This document shows, piece by piece, positions 9,686-17,402 of a DNA stretch of 64,000 nucleotides (the stretch's first letter is position 1; every line of letters starts with the position of its first letter). Origin of the DNA: Methanolacinia paynteri (GTDB lineage Archaea; Halobacteriota; Methanomicrobia; Methanomicrobiales; Methanomicrobiaceae); assembly GCF_000784355.1 (NCBI RefSeq), contig NZ_KN360939.1, positions 111,021-175,020 of the forward strand, written 5' to 3'. A program made the position numbers and the translations under genes. The notes below the pieces were generated by a model, which worked only from the letters and a program-made list of their open reading frames with translations, ran no database searches and was not told the DNA's origin.

Positions 9686-9744
9686 TTTATAAATACTTTT
9701 AGTAGGTATCTTTTTACTAAATGTAAAGTAAATTTTACTAAAAA
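9686..9744 (+). promoter_or_regulatory. Promoter of the ABC operon with repeated TACTAAA/TTTAGTA operator-like motifs
   Basis: TTTATAAATA (9686-9695) is a good archaeal TATA box, which would place transcription start near 9717. TTTAGTA (9698-9704) and TACTAAA (9715-9721) form an inverted repeat over the start region, and a third copy lies in TTTTACTAAAA (9733-9743). Repeated, symmetrical motifs overlapping the start suggest repressor sites. The regulator is not identified. Confidence 0.5.
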
Positions 9745-9840
9745 TCAGGGTGCACTGTGTGCATCCTGTTGTTAGGATCAGGATTTACCCAATGTGTAAC
9801 TCCTGATCTTTCAGCTGAAAAGAAAAGTAGGTTTTCAGAT

Positions 9841-11115
9841 ATGAAAAGAATAAACATATTTCTAATATTATTGGTTATTTTTGCTACAATCCCGTTTATT
9901 GCAGCAGCAGATGACAGCGAAGATTCATCCTATACGGATGTAACCGTAACTTCAGTCGAATACGATCCTGAAGTCTTTATGCCCGGGGATGAAGGGACAA
10001 TCACTATAACTGTAAAGAATACAGGGGATGAAAGTGTAACCATCAGCAGGGCTGAGATCTATTCCAAGGATGTGACGAACCTAAATGATGAGGCATATGA
10101 TACTGTTGGAGCATTGGGTGCAGGAAATTCAATGGAATTTACCTTCAATGTGAAGGCACCCCTTAAAGAGGGCATCTATTATCCGAGATTTTATCTCGAT
10201 TTCTACGGTTCAAGCGGCCTGTCATACAATGTGCCGGTAAAAGTGGATGACACGGGCTTAACCATCTCGGTTATCGACTCGCCTGATGCATGGCAGGAGG
10301 ATGTGTCCAAGTCCATCCAGATCAGGGTAGGAAATCCGAGTCAGGTGACTGCAGACGGTGTAATAATATATGCATCCGGCGACGGGATAGAGTCGGATCA
10401 GACGAGCTACTTCGTAGGTGCACTCGAACCGAACGAATATGTGGATGTTACATTCGAGATTACTCCGTCAAAGGAGACGACGCTGAAACTGAATGCCGAA
10501 TGGAATAACGGCATGAATTCGCATACGTCCGGGATATCCGTTCCTGTGGAATTCGGAGAGGATACGACCGGTGCCGATCTCGTTATCAACAATGTGGAGG
10601 TCTCCGGAGGAACGGTGACAGGGGATGTCTCCAATGCAGGACTTGAAGATGCCTATTCGGTTATAGTAACAGTAGGATCGCCCGCCGAAGCTATAGAGCC
10701 GTATAAGCAGTATGTTCTCGGTTCGCTTGAGTCAGACGACTTTTCCAGCTTTGAAGTCACATATTCCATTCAGGGAAGCAGTTCTTCGTTCCCGCTTGTA
10801 ATCACATGGAAGGACGAGAACGGAAACACATACTCATCCGAATATACCGTTTCAGCTTCTTCCTCTGGCATGGCTGTTGAGGGCGATGATTCTGCTCCAT
10901 CAGGCGGAGCACCCTCCGGAATGAATGGCGGCGGCCGCAGCGGCGGAATGGGCATGATGGGTATGAGCGGCGCAGGTTTTGCCAATATGCCCATTGCCGA
11001 GATAATCATCGGCCTGATTATTGTAATTGGCCTTGTAGTCGCATGGAAAAAGGGATACCTTGCAAAGGCAGCCAAAGCCGTGAAGGAGAAGCTGAATAAA
11101 GGAGACAGGAAGTAG
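9841..11115 (+). CDS. Secreted, membrane-anchored S-layer-domain (CARDB-like) protein of an ABC transporter operon
   Basis: This 424-residue protein begins with a signal peptide (MKRINIFLILLVIFATIPFI, cut near AAADD). The body is a run of beta-rich CARDB/COG1361-type domains with motifs such as GTITITVKNTGDESVTI and VRVGNPSQVTADGV-like repeats. Near residues 380-405 is a low-complexity Gly/Met stretch, followed by one membrane helix (EIIIGLIIVIGLVVAW) and a Lys-rich cytoplasmic tail. It precedes an ABC ATPase and a MacB-like permease with short spacing, an arrangement known in methanogens. It probably serves as the extracytoplasmic partner. ATG 9841 is chosen because the signal peptide starts there. 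Confidence 0.75.
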   Translation: MKRINIFLILLVIFATIPFIAAADDSEDSSYTDVTVTSVEYDPEVFMPGDEGTITITVKNTGDESVTISRAEIYSKDVTNLNDEAYDTVGALGAGNSMEFTFNVKAPLKEGIYYPRFYLDFYGSSGLSYNVPVKVDDTGLTISVIDSPDAWQEDVSKSIQIRVGNPSQVTADGVIIYASGDGIESDQTSYFVGALEPNEYVDVTFEITPSKETTLKLNAEWNNGMNSHTSGISVPVEFGEDTTGADLVINNVEVSGGTVTGDVSNAGLEDAYSVIVTVGSPAEAIEPYKQYVLGSLESDDFSSFEVTYSIQGSSSSFPLVITWKDENGNTYSSEYTVSASSSGMAVEGDDSAPSGGAPSGMNGGGRSGGMGMMGMSGAGFANMPIAEIIIGLIIVIGLVVAWKKGYLAKAAKAVKEKLNKGDRK

Positions 11116-11127
11116 GCGGTGAGAGCA

Positions 11128-11823
11128 ATGACCGACAGGCCGGTTATCAAACTGGAGAATGTCACAAAGGTCTATTCCCTTCCTACGGATGACGTAATCG
11201 CCCTGGATAATATTAATCTTGAGATAAAGGAAGGGGAGTTCGTAGCCATTATGGGTACATCCGGTTCGGGAAAATCGACCCTTCTTAACCAGATTGGATG
11301 CCTTGACGTTCCGACATCAGGCAATCTTTATATCGACGGTAAAAGTGTGAGGGAGCTGAATGACAATGAACTGACCGACCTCCGCCGCGATAAGATAGGA
11401 TACATCTTCCAGAACTTCAACCTGATCCCCCTTCTTGACCTGTGCGAGAACGTGGAGTACCCGCTGATTCTCAAATACAAGAAGAGGGACGATACAGGCC
11501 GCCCAAAAAAACTGCTTGAGATGGTTGGTCTTGACGAGACAAGAGTCTGGCATAAGCCCAATGAGATCTCAGGCGGTCAGAGGCAGAGGGTCGCAATCGC
11601 AAGAGCTCTTGTAAACGATCCTGCAATAATTCTCTGTGACGAGCCGACCGGAAACCTGGATTCAAAAACAAGCGTCCAGATTATGGACATGATATCCGGA
11701 CTCCATAAGGAAGGACGGACTATCGTGATGGTGACACACGAACCCGACATTGCAGAGTATGCCGAGAAGACGATCGTTATGGGAGACGGGAAGATACTCT
11801 CAGAAGGAAGGGGACTCTCATGA
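11128..11823 (+). CDS. ABC transporter ATP-binding protein, MacB/LolD type
   Basis: This is a 231-residue ATPase with all motifs: Walker A GTSGSGKSTLLN (about 42-53), the Q-loop FQNFNLIPLLDL, signature ISGGQRQRVAIARAL, Walker B AIILCDEPTGNLD and the switch histidine in VTHEP. The GNLDSKTS stretch is typical of the LolD/MacB/FtsE group. ATG 11128 is preferred over GTG 11119 because GGTGA at 11117-11121 is well placed as its ribosome-binding site. The stop overlaps the permease start (ATGA), so the two are coupled. Confidence 0.92.
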   Translation: MTDRPVIKLENVTKVYSLPTDDVIALDNINLEIKEGEFVAIMGTSGSGKSTLLNQIGCLDVPTSGNLYIDGKSVRELNDNELTDLRRDKIGYIFQNFNLIPLLDLCENVEYPLILKYKKRDDTGRPKKLLEMVGLDETRVWHKPNEISGGQRQRVAIARALVNDPAIILCDEPTGNLDSKTSVQIMDMISGLHKEGRTIVMVTHEPDIAEYAEKTIVMGDGKILSEGRGLS

Positions 11824-13052
11824 TCTTTGGGGATATCTTCTTTGAACTCTCTGTCAGGAACGTCAGGCTGAATTTCCTGAGATCGCTTCTTGCGGCGATA
11901 GGTATAGTCATAGGTGTTGTGGCCATTACTTCAATCGGAATAATGGGTGCGAACATGACCCTTTCCATCACCGCAGAACTTTCTGAGAGCGGCAATGTCA
12001 TTATGATGAGCCCTGAATCCGGTGGCGGCGGTGGCGGCCCCGGAGGGATGGGCGGCGGTTCATCGGACGACGAGGACGAATATATCGATAAGACTCAGCT
12101 CAGGAAGATAGAGCAGATCGCAGCATCGGGAGACAATTTCGTTGTTCCGTTATATTCCACAAGTGAAACCATGGAAGTGGGAGGCGAGGAAGGAAGGGCC
12201 ACAATATACGGTATTGATATGACTCTCGTTCCCGATCTTGTTGATATAGAAGACGGGTCTATGCCGCTCAGTACAAGTGGAGTTCTTGTCGGTTCGAACC
12301 TTGCGGAGAGATATAATCTTGTTGTCGGCAGCAGGATCAAGATCGGAGACGAGGATGTCGAAGACGATGACGATGTTCCGCAGTTCACTGTCCGTGTGAC
12401 TGGCATACTGGAAGAGAAAGGGATGTCGTCCGATCTGAGCACCGACAATGCCATCCTGATGGACGAGGATTTGTATACCGCACATCTTGGCAGTGAATAC
12501 GAGTATGATCAGGTAAATCTCATTGCCGGGGATATAGACGACATAGATGAGCTCGAGGAAGATCTGGATTATGCCCTGAACTACAGGGAAGATGAAGTCC
12601 GTATACAGGATTCAGGTTCGATGATCGATACCATCTCGGATACTGTCGGGACCATGACATCGTTTATGTCTTCAATCGGTGCGATTTCGCTTCTTGTAGC
12701 GGCAGTATCGATATTCAACGTCATGATGATGTCGGTCACCGAGAGGATCAAGGAGATAGGTATCCTGAGGAGTATAGGTACGAGGAGGAGCGAGATCAGG
12801 AAGATGTTCCTCTATGAGTCAATGCTTCTCGGAGTAGTCGGTGCCGGTATAGGTGCCATTGCGAGTTTCATCGGAGGCTACATTCTTACGTATGGAATGA
12901 TCGGAACGACAGAGTATTTCTTCACGTTTGAAAGCCTTATTTATGTCCCTCTCGGAATGGTTATAGGAGTGGTCATCTGCATTCTTTCAGGTGTATATCC
13001 GGCATACAGGGCGTCATGCCTTGATCCGATAGAGGCATTGAGGTCAGAGTAA
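11820..13052 (+). CDS. ABC transporter permease, MacB type
   Basis: This 410-residue permease has the MacB topology: one N-terminal membrane helix (about 20-42), a large extracytoplasmic domain, then three helices near 278-400. The cytoplasmic turn MSVTERIKEIGILRSIGTRR is the classical coupling segment of MacB/FtsX permeases. Just after the first helix (about residues 66-85) is an unusual Gly-rich patch followed at once by an acidic SSDDEDEY run, and a second acidic run, DEDVEDDDDVP, lies near 180. The cargo is unknown. Export, or transmission of mechanical force, is the family role. Confidence 0.9.
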   Translation: MIFGDIFFELSVRNVRLNFLRSLLAAIGIVIGVVAITSIGIMGANMTLSITAELSESGNVIMMSPESGGGGGGPGGMGGGSSDDEDEYIDKTQLRKIEQIAASGDNFVVPLYSTSETMEVGGEEGRATIYGIDMTLVPDLVDIEDGSMPLSTSGVLVGSNLAERYNLVVGSRIKIGDEDVEDDDDVPQFTVRVTGILEEKGMSSDLSTDNAILMDEDLYTAHLGSEYEYDQVNLIAGDIDDIDELEEDLDYALNYREDEVRIQDSGSMIDTISDTVGTMTSFMSSIGAISLLVAAVSIFNVMMMSVTERIKEIGILRSIGTRRSEIRKMFLYESMLLGVVGAGIGAIASFIGGYILTYGMIGTTEYFFTFESLIYVPLGMVIGVVICILSGVYPAYRASCLDPIEALRSE

Positions 13053-13058
13053 ACCCGG

Positions 13059-13079
13059 GGGATTGCATAATCCCTTTTT
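13059..13079 (+). terminator. Terminator hairpin after the ABC operon
   Basis: GGGATT (13059-13064), loop GCAT, AATCCC (13069-13074) is followed directly by TTTTT and, after CGA, a second T run. It lies 6 nt after the permease stop. Confidence 0.65.
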
Positions 13080-13330
13080 CGATTTTTTTTAATTTCTCAT
13101 CATTGAATTGAATATTTAATTTGTGGTATTTTGTTTTCTTTTCAGGTTTTGTTCTCTCGTTCAGCTAAATTATCAGTGCGGGAGGATGAATTTATAAAGA
13201 GAAACGAATTCCTTTCTATGATTATAAAGGGCATTATAAAACAACAAACTCCGGGTATTCAATTGTGGGACAGGAAATTAGAAGGACAGAATAATCAGGT
13301 TAGCTGTTGATTATAAACAGATCCTGGATT

Positions 13331-13525
13331 TCATCCTTCGTAGACGAACACTTCCTCGATCTTTACATCGAAATAATTTGCAATCTTAAATGCCAGATCC
13401 AGTGAAGGGTCGTATTTTCCTTTCTCTATTGCGAGAATAGTCTGTCGTGTCACTCCAAGCTCTTTTGCAAGCCCCTCCTGGGTCATGTCATGCATAGCAC
13501 GAAAGACCTTAATCCGATTCTTCAT
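13331..13525 (-). CDS. XRE-family helix-turn-helix regulator (small)
   Basis: This 64-residue protein is almost entirely a Cro/XRE helix-turn-helix: MTQEGLAKELGVTRQTILAI with the tail FKIANYFDVKIEEVFVYEG. It matches the small archaeal/Firmicute regulators (YozG-like) usually paired with a membrane protein. ATG 13525 is preferred to ATG 13534 because the family usually starts MKNRIKVFRA. It overlaps the 3' end of the DUF2178 gene by 17 nt and is its probable partner, probably controlling that operon. Confidence 0.88.
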   Translation of the reverse strand: MKNRIKVFRAMHDMTQEGLAKELGVTRQTILAIEKGKYDPSLDLAFKIANYFDVKIEEVFVYEG

Positions 13526-13961
13526 CGGAATCATATCCTCCGTATTTGCTGTTGTAGTAGATCCTGAATGCGACGAATAGGAAGATGATTCCTACAAGCA
13601 TTATGAGTTGGCTGAATACGGGTCCGAATATGAGCCGGCGGACATCTCTCTCAAAATCTATGAACCTTATGATCATTGTAAGAAGTATGGAGAAGGTCAG
13701 TATCCAGAAGATTTGGAGAGTTCTCAATGCTGATTTATAGTTTACAAGTGCAAGTCTCTCGTCCGTCATTCCGGGTTCGACCGTATTCACCTGCTCAAGG
13801 ATAAAGTAGGCAATAATTATTCCTGCAGCAAGAGCGATAGTAGTTAATTCCATTGCGGGAGGGCGGTTGTAATCCGCAGCCCACCAAATAATTCCTATCT
13901 CAATCAGGGCAATAAATGCCACTATTATATAAGAGGTATTCCTTTTCAGTGAGAGCTTCAT
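13509..13961 (-). CDS. DUF2178-type membrane protein
   Basis: The protein has 150 residues and four predicted membrane helices (about 10-28, 36-54, 85-103 and 115-137) with the central polar loop EQVNTVEPGMTDERLALVNY. The DERLxxVxxKSA-type loop and the pairing with a small XRE regulator are characteristic of DUF2178 proteins in archaea. The molecular function of the family is unknown to me. ATG 13961 is chosen, with TGTGATC just upstream, because upstream residues of the open frame do not resemble the family. Confidence 0.75.
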   Translation of the reverse strand: MKLSLKRNTSYIIVAFIALIEIGIIWWAADYNRPPAMELTTIALAAGIIIAYFILEQVNTVEPGMTDERLALVNYKSALRTLQIFWILTFSILLTMIIRFIDFERDVRRLIFGPVFSQLIMLVGIIFLFVAFRIYYNSKYGGYDSDEESD

Positions 13962-14193
13962 ATCGATCACAGCAAGATTTTCTACAATATGTAGGTTATA
14001 TTTTACATTATTATTTGTTTTGTATAGGGTGAGAGAACGTATCGATGTAAAACTAAAAAATACCTTTCTATTTGTGCAGTTCATCTATATGGATGTCTTG
14101 CGAAGGCAACCTGTTTCCAGCTGCGTTAAGGGATTGGCCTGCATTCTGCTTTTCATATGCAGCTTTTATCTTTTTTTGAATTCTTCAATGAGG

Positions 14194-14298
14194 TTATCCC
14201 ATGAATCCCGCTGCAAGGAAAAGTGCCGTGAAGAAGAGCAGAAACATCGCCGTAACTCCTGCTGCCTGTAGGGTGGTTTTTTTATTGAGTTCTGTCAT
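14194..14298 (-). CDS. Possible 34-residue single-pass membrane protein
   Basis: A short open frame reads MTELNKKTTLQAAGVTAM followed by a continuous hydrophobic stretch (FLLFFTALFLAAGFMG) and a stop. The pattern, a short charged start and one membrane helix, is that of a genuine small membrane protein rather than a random frame. No strong ribosome-binding sequence is seen. It lies alone between the DUF2178 operon and the DGC genes. Confidence 0.35.
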   Translation of the reverse strand: MTELNKKTTLQAAGVTAMFLLFFTALFLAAGFMG

Positions 14299-14449
14299 CA
14301 GATAATCTATGCATCTCTATATATTTTACATATTTCATTTGATCATACCGGAGCAGTATATTCAGATCTCATCTGCTATTTAATATTATATTCTCTGTGG
14401 GCCTGAAAAATGGATTTCTATTGTGTTTCAATCGATTTTCAGATTGTTT

Positions 14450-14793
14450 TTATTCGAGCGCCTTTTTTATCGCCGATACGATTGTCTCAATTTCGCTATA
14501 TGGTGGTTCTTCCATCCCGCGTTTTTTGATCCCGTAATCGGTTGCGATTATCCGGAGGTCCGGGTTTATGCCGAGGGATTCGATCTTCTTTTTCCCGCAG
14601 CAGTCTTCGCATCCGTCGAGTGCAAGGATCGTTTCGAATTTATCCTGTGGATTTTTTTTAAGAGCCTCAAGCCTTCCTGCTTCAATACATCTGTCAATCT
14701 TTCCTGGGCACGGTGCATGAGGGTTAGCCCGGCCTGTGTCGTCAGTTTGCCTGTGTTTGAGACGCCGGAGCATGTGATGATGGTAATGCCCAT
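14450..14793 (-). pseudogene. DGC-domain (putative zinc-binding) protein, frameshifted
   Basis: Two adjacent frames together encode one DGC-domain protein. The first gives MGITIITCSGVSNTGKLTTQ and continues AGLTLMHRA. The second continues with CPGKIDRCIEAGR and contains the family motif LDGCEDCC and the C-terminal IVSAIKKALE. The total length, 344 nt, is one base short of a whole number of codons, so a single-base indel near 14702-14712 explains the break. It is either a recent pseudogene or a sequence error. The intact paralogue lies immediately upstream. Confidence 0.7.
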
Positions 14794-14809
14794 GATTCCT
14801 GAAACCTTT

Positions 14810-15214
14810 TCATTCGGAATTCTTTTCTCCCTTGCCTTCCCAGCAGGCGGAGACTGCGGTCTCAATATCATCATCCGAGTAGGATTTTGAAGGGCCTTTT
14901 GTGATGCCGAGTTCTGTCATGATAAGATGTTGAGACACCGGGACATCGTTTGCATCCGCAATCTTTTTTGCACAGTTCATCGGGCACCCGTCGAGCACGA
15001 CAACTCCGCCGGTATCCTTTGCTCTTTTTATGAGATCTTCTTCTCCTGTCGCGAGAAGTGCAGTGCATGCGATCTTTCCGAATCCTTCTTCAGTAAGCCG
15101 GATTGCCGCAAGGTTTGTAATCTGACCTGCATTCGCCTGCCCGGAACAGGGGAAGATGATCCTTTCTGGTTCATTCCCGCCACACGAGCAGGAGCATTTT
15201 TGTTCGTCTTGCAA
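14810..15214 (-). CDS. DGC-domain putative zinc-binding protein
   Basis: This is a 134-residue cytoplasmic protein with many cysteines. It begins with a Cys cluster (KCSCSCGG), then has IIFPCSGQANAGQITNLAA and the DGC hallmark VVLDGCPMNCAKKI. DGC proteins are putative metal-binding proteins that often accompany ArsP-like permeases; the exact role is not established. A TTG at 15214 is chosen because GGAGAGGTG at the end of the thioredoxin-like gene is a well-spaced ribosome-binding site. The gene follows that one directly, within the same minus-strand operon. Confidence 0.8.
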   Translation of the reverse strand: MQDEQKCSCSCGGNEPERIIFPCSGQANAGQITNLAAIRLTEEGFGKIACTALLATGEEDLIKRAKDTGGVVVLDGCPMNCAKKIADANDVPVSQHLIMTELGITKGPSKSYSDDDIETAVSACWEGKGEKNSE

Positions 15215-15215
15215 C

Positions 15216-15455
15216 TTACTGCACCTCTCCAAGTATCTTTTTCAGTTCGGCAACATCGGCAACCCTTCCGGAGACCTTGATCTCCCCGTTGACAGCTACC
15301 GCGGGGGTGAGCATTACGCCCCGGTCAATTATCTCTTCGATATCCTCGATCTTCTGGATATCGGCGGAAATACCGCTCTCTGCGACTGCCTTTTCAACGT
15401 TTTTCATTTGTCGTTTGCATTTCATGCAACCTGTTCCGAGGACTTCTATCTTCAT
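15216..15455 (-). CDS. Thioredoxin-like small redox protein (redox-active disulfide protein 2 family)
   Basis: The protein has 79 residues and a thioredoxin fold. It starts MKIEVLGTGCMKCKRQMKNV, with the active CxxC being CMKC at residues 10-13, and has the cis-proline segment VMLTPAVAVNGE. Such mini-thioredoxins commonly sit next to ArsP/DUF318 permeases and may reduce or carry the metal(loid) or thiol substrate. ATG 15455 is chosen because AGGAAGTGA lies immediately upstream, inside the end of the preceding gene. Confidence 0.88.
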   Translation of the reverse strand: MKIEVLGTGCMKCKRQMKNVEKAVAESGISADIQKIEDIEEIIDRGVMLTPAVAVNGEIKVSGRVADVAELKKILGEVQ

Positions 15456-15459
15456 TTTT

Positions 15460-15714
15460 TCACTTCCTGTTTTCATATTCTCTAAACAATGCAATCTTGT
15501 ATTTTGTTTCTGCTGCGTCCGGGATGTAGTTGTAAATCCTGACTTTTTTGAGAAGAGTCTCGGTAATCTCTGTTTTGCTCCGCAGGCCTATCTGGCGGAT
15601 TTCGGCGATAATCTCTTCAAGCATCGTTATGCCGACTACTGCACCATCGACATCGATCTGTTTAACGCGCCTCATCGCATCTGCGGCGCAGCATGGTATG
15701 TCTTTATTGGTCAT
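15460..15714 (-). CDS. Conserved-looking small protein with CCAADAMRR motif, function unknown
   Basis: This 84-residue soluble protein does not match any family I can name with confidence. It starts MTNKDIPCCAADAMRRVKQI, with a vicinal cysteine pair near the N-terminus that could bind a metal or arsenite, followed by a helical region (LEEIIAEIRQIGLRSKTEIT). Its ribosome-binding site GGTGAT overlaps the permease stop codon, so it is certainly translated from the permease transcript. Operon position suggests a role with the permease and thioredoxin-like protein. Confidence 0.65.
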   Translation of the reverse strand: MTNKDIPCCAADAMRRVKQIDVDGAVVGITMLEEIIAEIRQIGLRSKTEITETLLKKVRIYNYIPDAAETKYKIALFREYENRK

Positions 15715-15721
15715 CTTTGGA

Positions 15722-16795
15722 TCACCCGATTATCATTCCGTATATCATTCCTGCAATTGCAGACGATAGTATCACAAGAACAGCATAGGCTGCTGTCTTT
15801 TTTGCCCCCATAATTCTTGATATCACCAGGAGCGACGGGAGGCTTACGCTGGGTCCCGAGAGGAGGAGGGCAAGTGCCGGCCCTCCTGCCATAATTCCGC
15901 TCGTATAACCGAAGGTCGTCCCTATGACGGGAACTTCAAGCAGCGTCGGCATGTAGAGGATCGTTCCGACTATTGCTGCAAGAAGGCTTGATGTGAACGA
16001 ATTCGTCCCGAAGAACGGGCTGAAAGTCTCGGGGGGGATGAAGTACGAGATCATCCCGAGGATGAATGTTCCTGCAATCAGTATGGGAAAGATCTTTTTT
16101 GTCAGGTCCCATGTCTCCAGCCCCCATTCCGAAACCTCGTCTCTCTCGAAGAAGTAGATTACCAGCACGGCAATGCCGATGGTGAGTGCATAGATTACAG
16201 GGAATTTGATCATCCAGTCCGCCTGTGCGGTACCGGCGATCAGGATTCCTACCAGGAATACGAAGAAAAGCGGGACTACCCACCTTGGGCGATCTGTTTC
16301 TCTCCCGGCCGGAACTGACGGCATTGTGGTCATATTCTTTTTCGTCTCCTCATCATGCGACCTGAAGATGGCCGCCATGATAAGGCCGATGATTATCGCC
16401 ATTGCGATTGCAAATGCGGCTCTTGCTACTCCGAGATCAAAGCCGAGCACATTTGCCGTGTAGACGATCGCGAGGATGTTGATCGCAGGTCCTGCGTAGA
16501 GAAAGGTTGTTGCAGGCCCGATCCCGCTTCCGCGTTTGAAAAGGCCTGCAAACATCGGGAGGATCGTGCACGAACAGACTGCGAGCACCGTTCCGGAGAT
16601 CGATGCAAGGCCGTAGGCTATGCTTTTCCTGGCATCTGGACTGAAATATTTCAATATCACTTCTTTCTTTACAAATGCGGCGATTGCACCGGCGATAAAG
16701 AAAGCGGGAATCAGGCAGGTGAGAACATGCTCTGCGAGGTATCCTGCGAGGGTATTCCAGCCGACTATAAATGATCCGAGAATTGCCTCAATCAT
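15722..16795 (-). CDS. ArsP/DUF318-type permease
   Basis: This 357-residue membrane protein has about eight to ten helices and belongs to the DUF318/ArsP_1 permease family (COG0701). Characteristic segments are VCSCTILPMFAGLFKRGSG (cysteine pair near residues 78-80, in the position conserved for metalloid or organoarsenical transporters) and MPTLLEVPVIGTTFGYTSG in the second half. Known relatives export trivalent organoarsenicals; others are implicated in handling of other metals. It heads a five-gene operon and is divergent from an ArsR regulator, which supports a metal(loid) efflux role. Confidence 0.85.
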   Translation of the reverse strand: MIEAILGSFIVGWNTLAGYLAEHVLTCLIPAFFIAGAIAAFVKKEVILKYFSPDARKSIAYGLASISGTVLAVCSCTILPMFAGLFKRGSGIGPATTFLYAGPAINILAIVYTANVLGFDLGVARAAFAIAMAIIIGLIMAAIFRSHDEETKKNMTTMPSVPAGRETDRPRWVVPLFFVFLVGILIAGTAQADWMIKFPVIYALTIGIAVLVIYFFERDEVSEWGLETWDLTKKIFPILIAGTFILGMISYFIPPETFSPFFGTNSFTSSLLAAIVGTILYMPTLLEVPVIGTTFGYTSGIMAGGPALALLLSGPSVSLPSLLVISRIMGAKKTAAYAVLVILSSAIAGMIYGMIIG

Positions 16796-16843
16796 CTTTT
16801 TCTTCTCCGGTTTTCTCCTCTCTCTTCTAGGGCAAAGGAGTGT

Positions 16844-16859
16844 TTCAAATTTATTTGAA
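16844..16859. promoter_or_regulatory. ArsR-type operator-like palindrome, proximal to the permease gene
   Basis: TTCAAAT (16844-16850) and ATTTGAA (16853-16859) form a perfect inverted repeat with a 2-nt spacer, resembling operators of the ArsR/SmtB family. It overlaps the start site expected for the permease operon if GTATATAC (16880-16887, read on the minus strand) is its TATA box. Confidence 0.55.
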
Positions 16860-16893
16860 TTACTCTTTGATTGTGTTACGTATATACTTTACT

Positions 16894-16913
16894 ATTTCAA
16901 CATTTTTTGAAAT
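16894..16913. promoter_or_regulatory. Second ArsR-type operator-like palindrome
   Basis: ATTTCAA (16894-16900) and TTGAAAT (16907-16913) form a perfect 7-bp inverted repeat with a 6-nt spacer. It shares the TTCAA/TTGAA half sites of the palindrome 50 bp away. Together they lie between the divergent permease operon and arsR, so both transcripts could be controlled by the same regulator. Confidence 0.5.
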
Positions 16914-16999
16914 GATTCTTGGTCTTTTTTTCATCGGGAGAATACCGGTGTTTATATATCGGGTGTAATTTCATATTCCTTTTAACTGGAGATCGGTTA

Positions 17000-17359
17000 A
17001 TGGAGAAGAAATGCAGCTGCTCTGAAGAAACCATGTCGCTTCCGGATGAGATTGTCCTGTCGCTCCGGAAATATGGCGGGATTGACGGACTTCTCAAACG
17101 TCTGCCGGATGATGAAACACTTGCTTCATCCGGCGAGGTCCACAAAGCGCTTTCTGATCCGATTCGCCTGAAGATAATGTCTATGCTCGGCATCCAGCCG
17201 CTCTGTGTCTGCGTCCTGAAGGCGGGTCTTGGAATCGCGGACTCCAGGCTCTCTTATCATCTCTCGGTGATGAAGAAGGCAGGCCTGATAAAGGGGGAAC
17301 AGCAGGGCAACTGGATTATTTACAGTCTGACGGAAGATGGGAAGAAATGGGTTCTTTGA
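17000..17359 (+). CDS. ArsR-family metal(loid)-responsive repressor
   Basis: This 119-residue winged-helix regulator has the segment ALSDPIRLKIMSMLGIQPLC that opens the ArsR fold. The sensor signature is LCVCVL (residues about 72-77), the Cys-x-Cys of arsenite/antimonite sensors, and the recognition helix is DSRLSYHLSVMKKAGLI. An extra cysteine-bearing N-terminus (MEKKCSCSEE) may add ligands. ATG 17000 has GGAGATCGG upstream. A TATA-like TTTATATAT lies about 50 nt upstream, so the operon and its regulator are divergently transcribed. Confidence 0.85.
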   Translation: MEKKCSCSEETMSLPDEIVLSLRKYGGIDGLLKRLPDDETLASSGEVHKALSDPIRLKIMSMLGIQPLCVCVLKAGLGIADSRLSYHLSVMKKAGLIKGEQQGNWIIYSLTEDGKKWVL

Positions 17360-17402
17360 AGGGGTCGGGTCTTTTGTATTTCTATAGATATGATGCCTGT
17401 AT

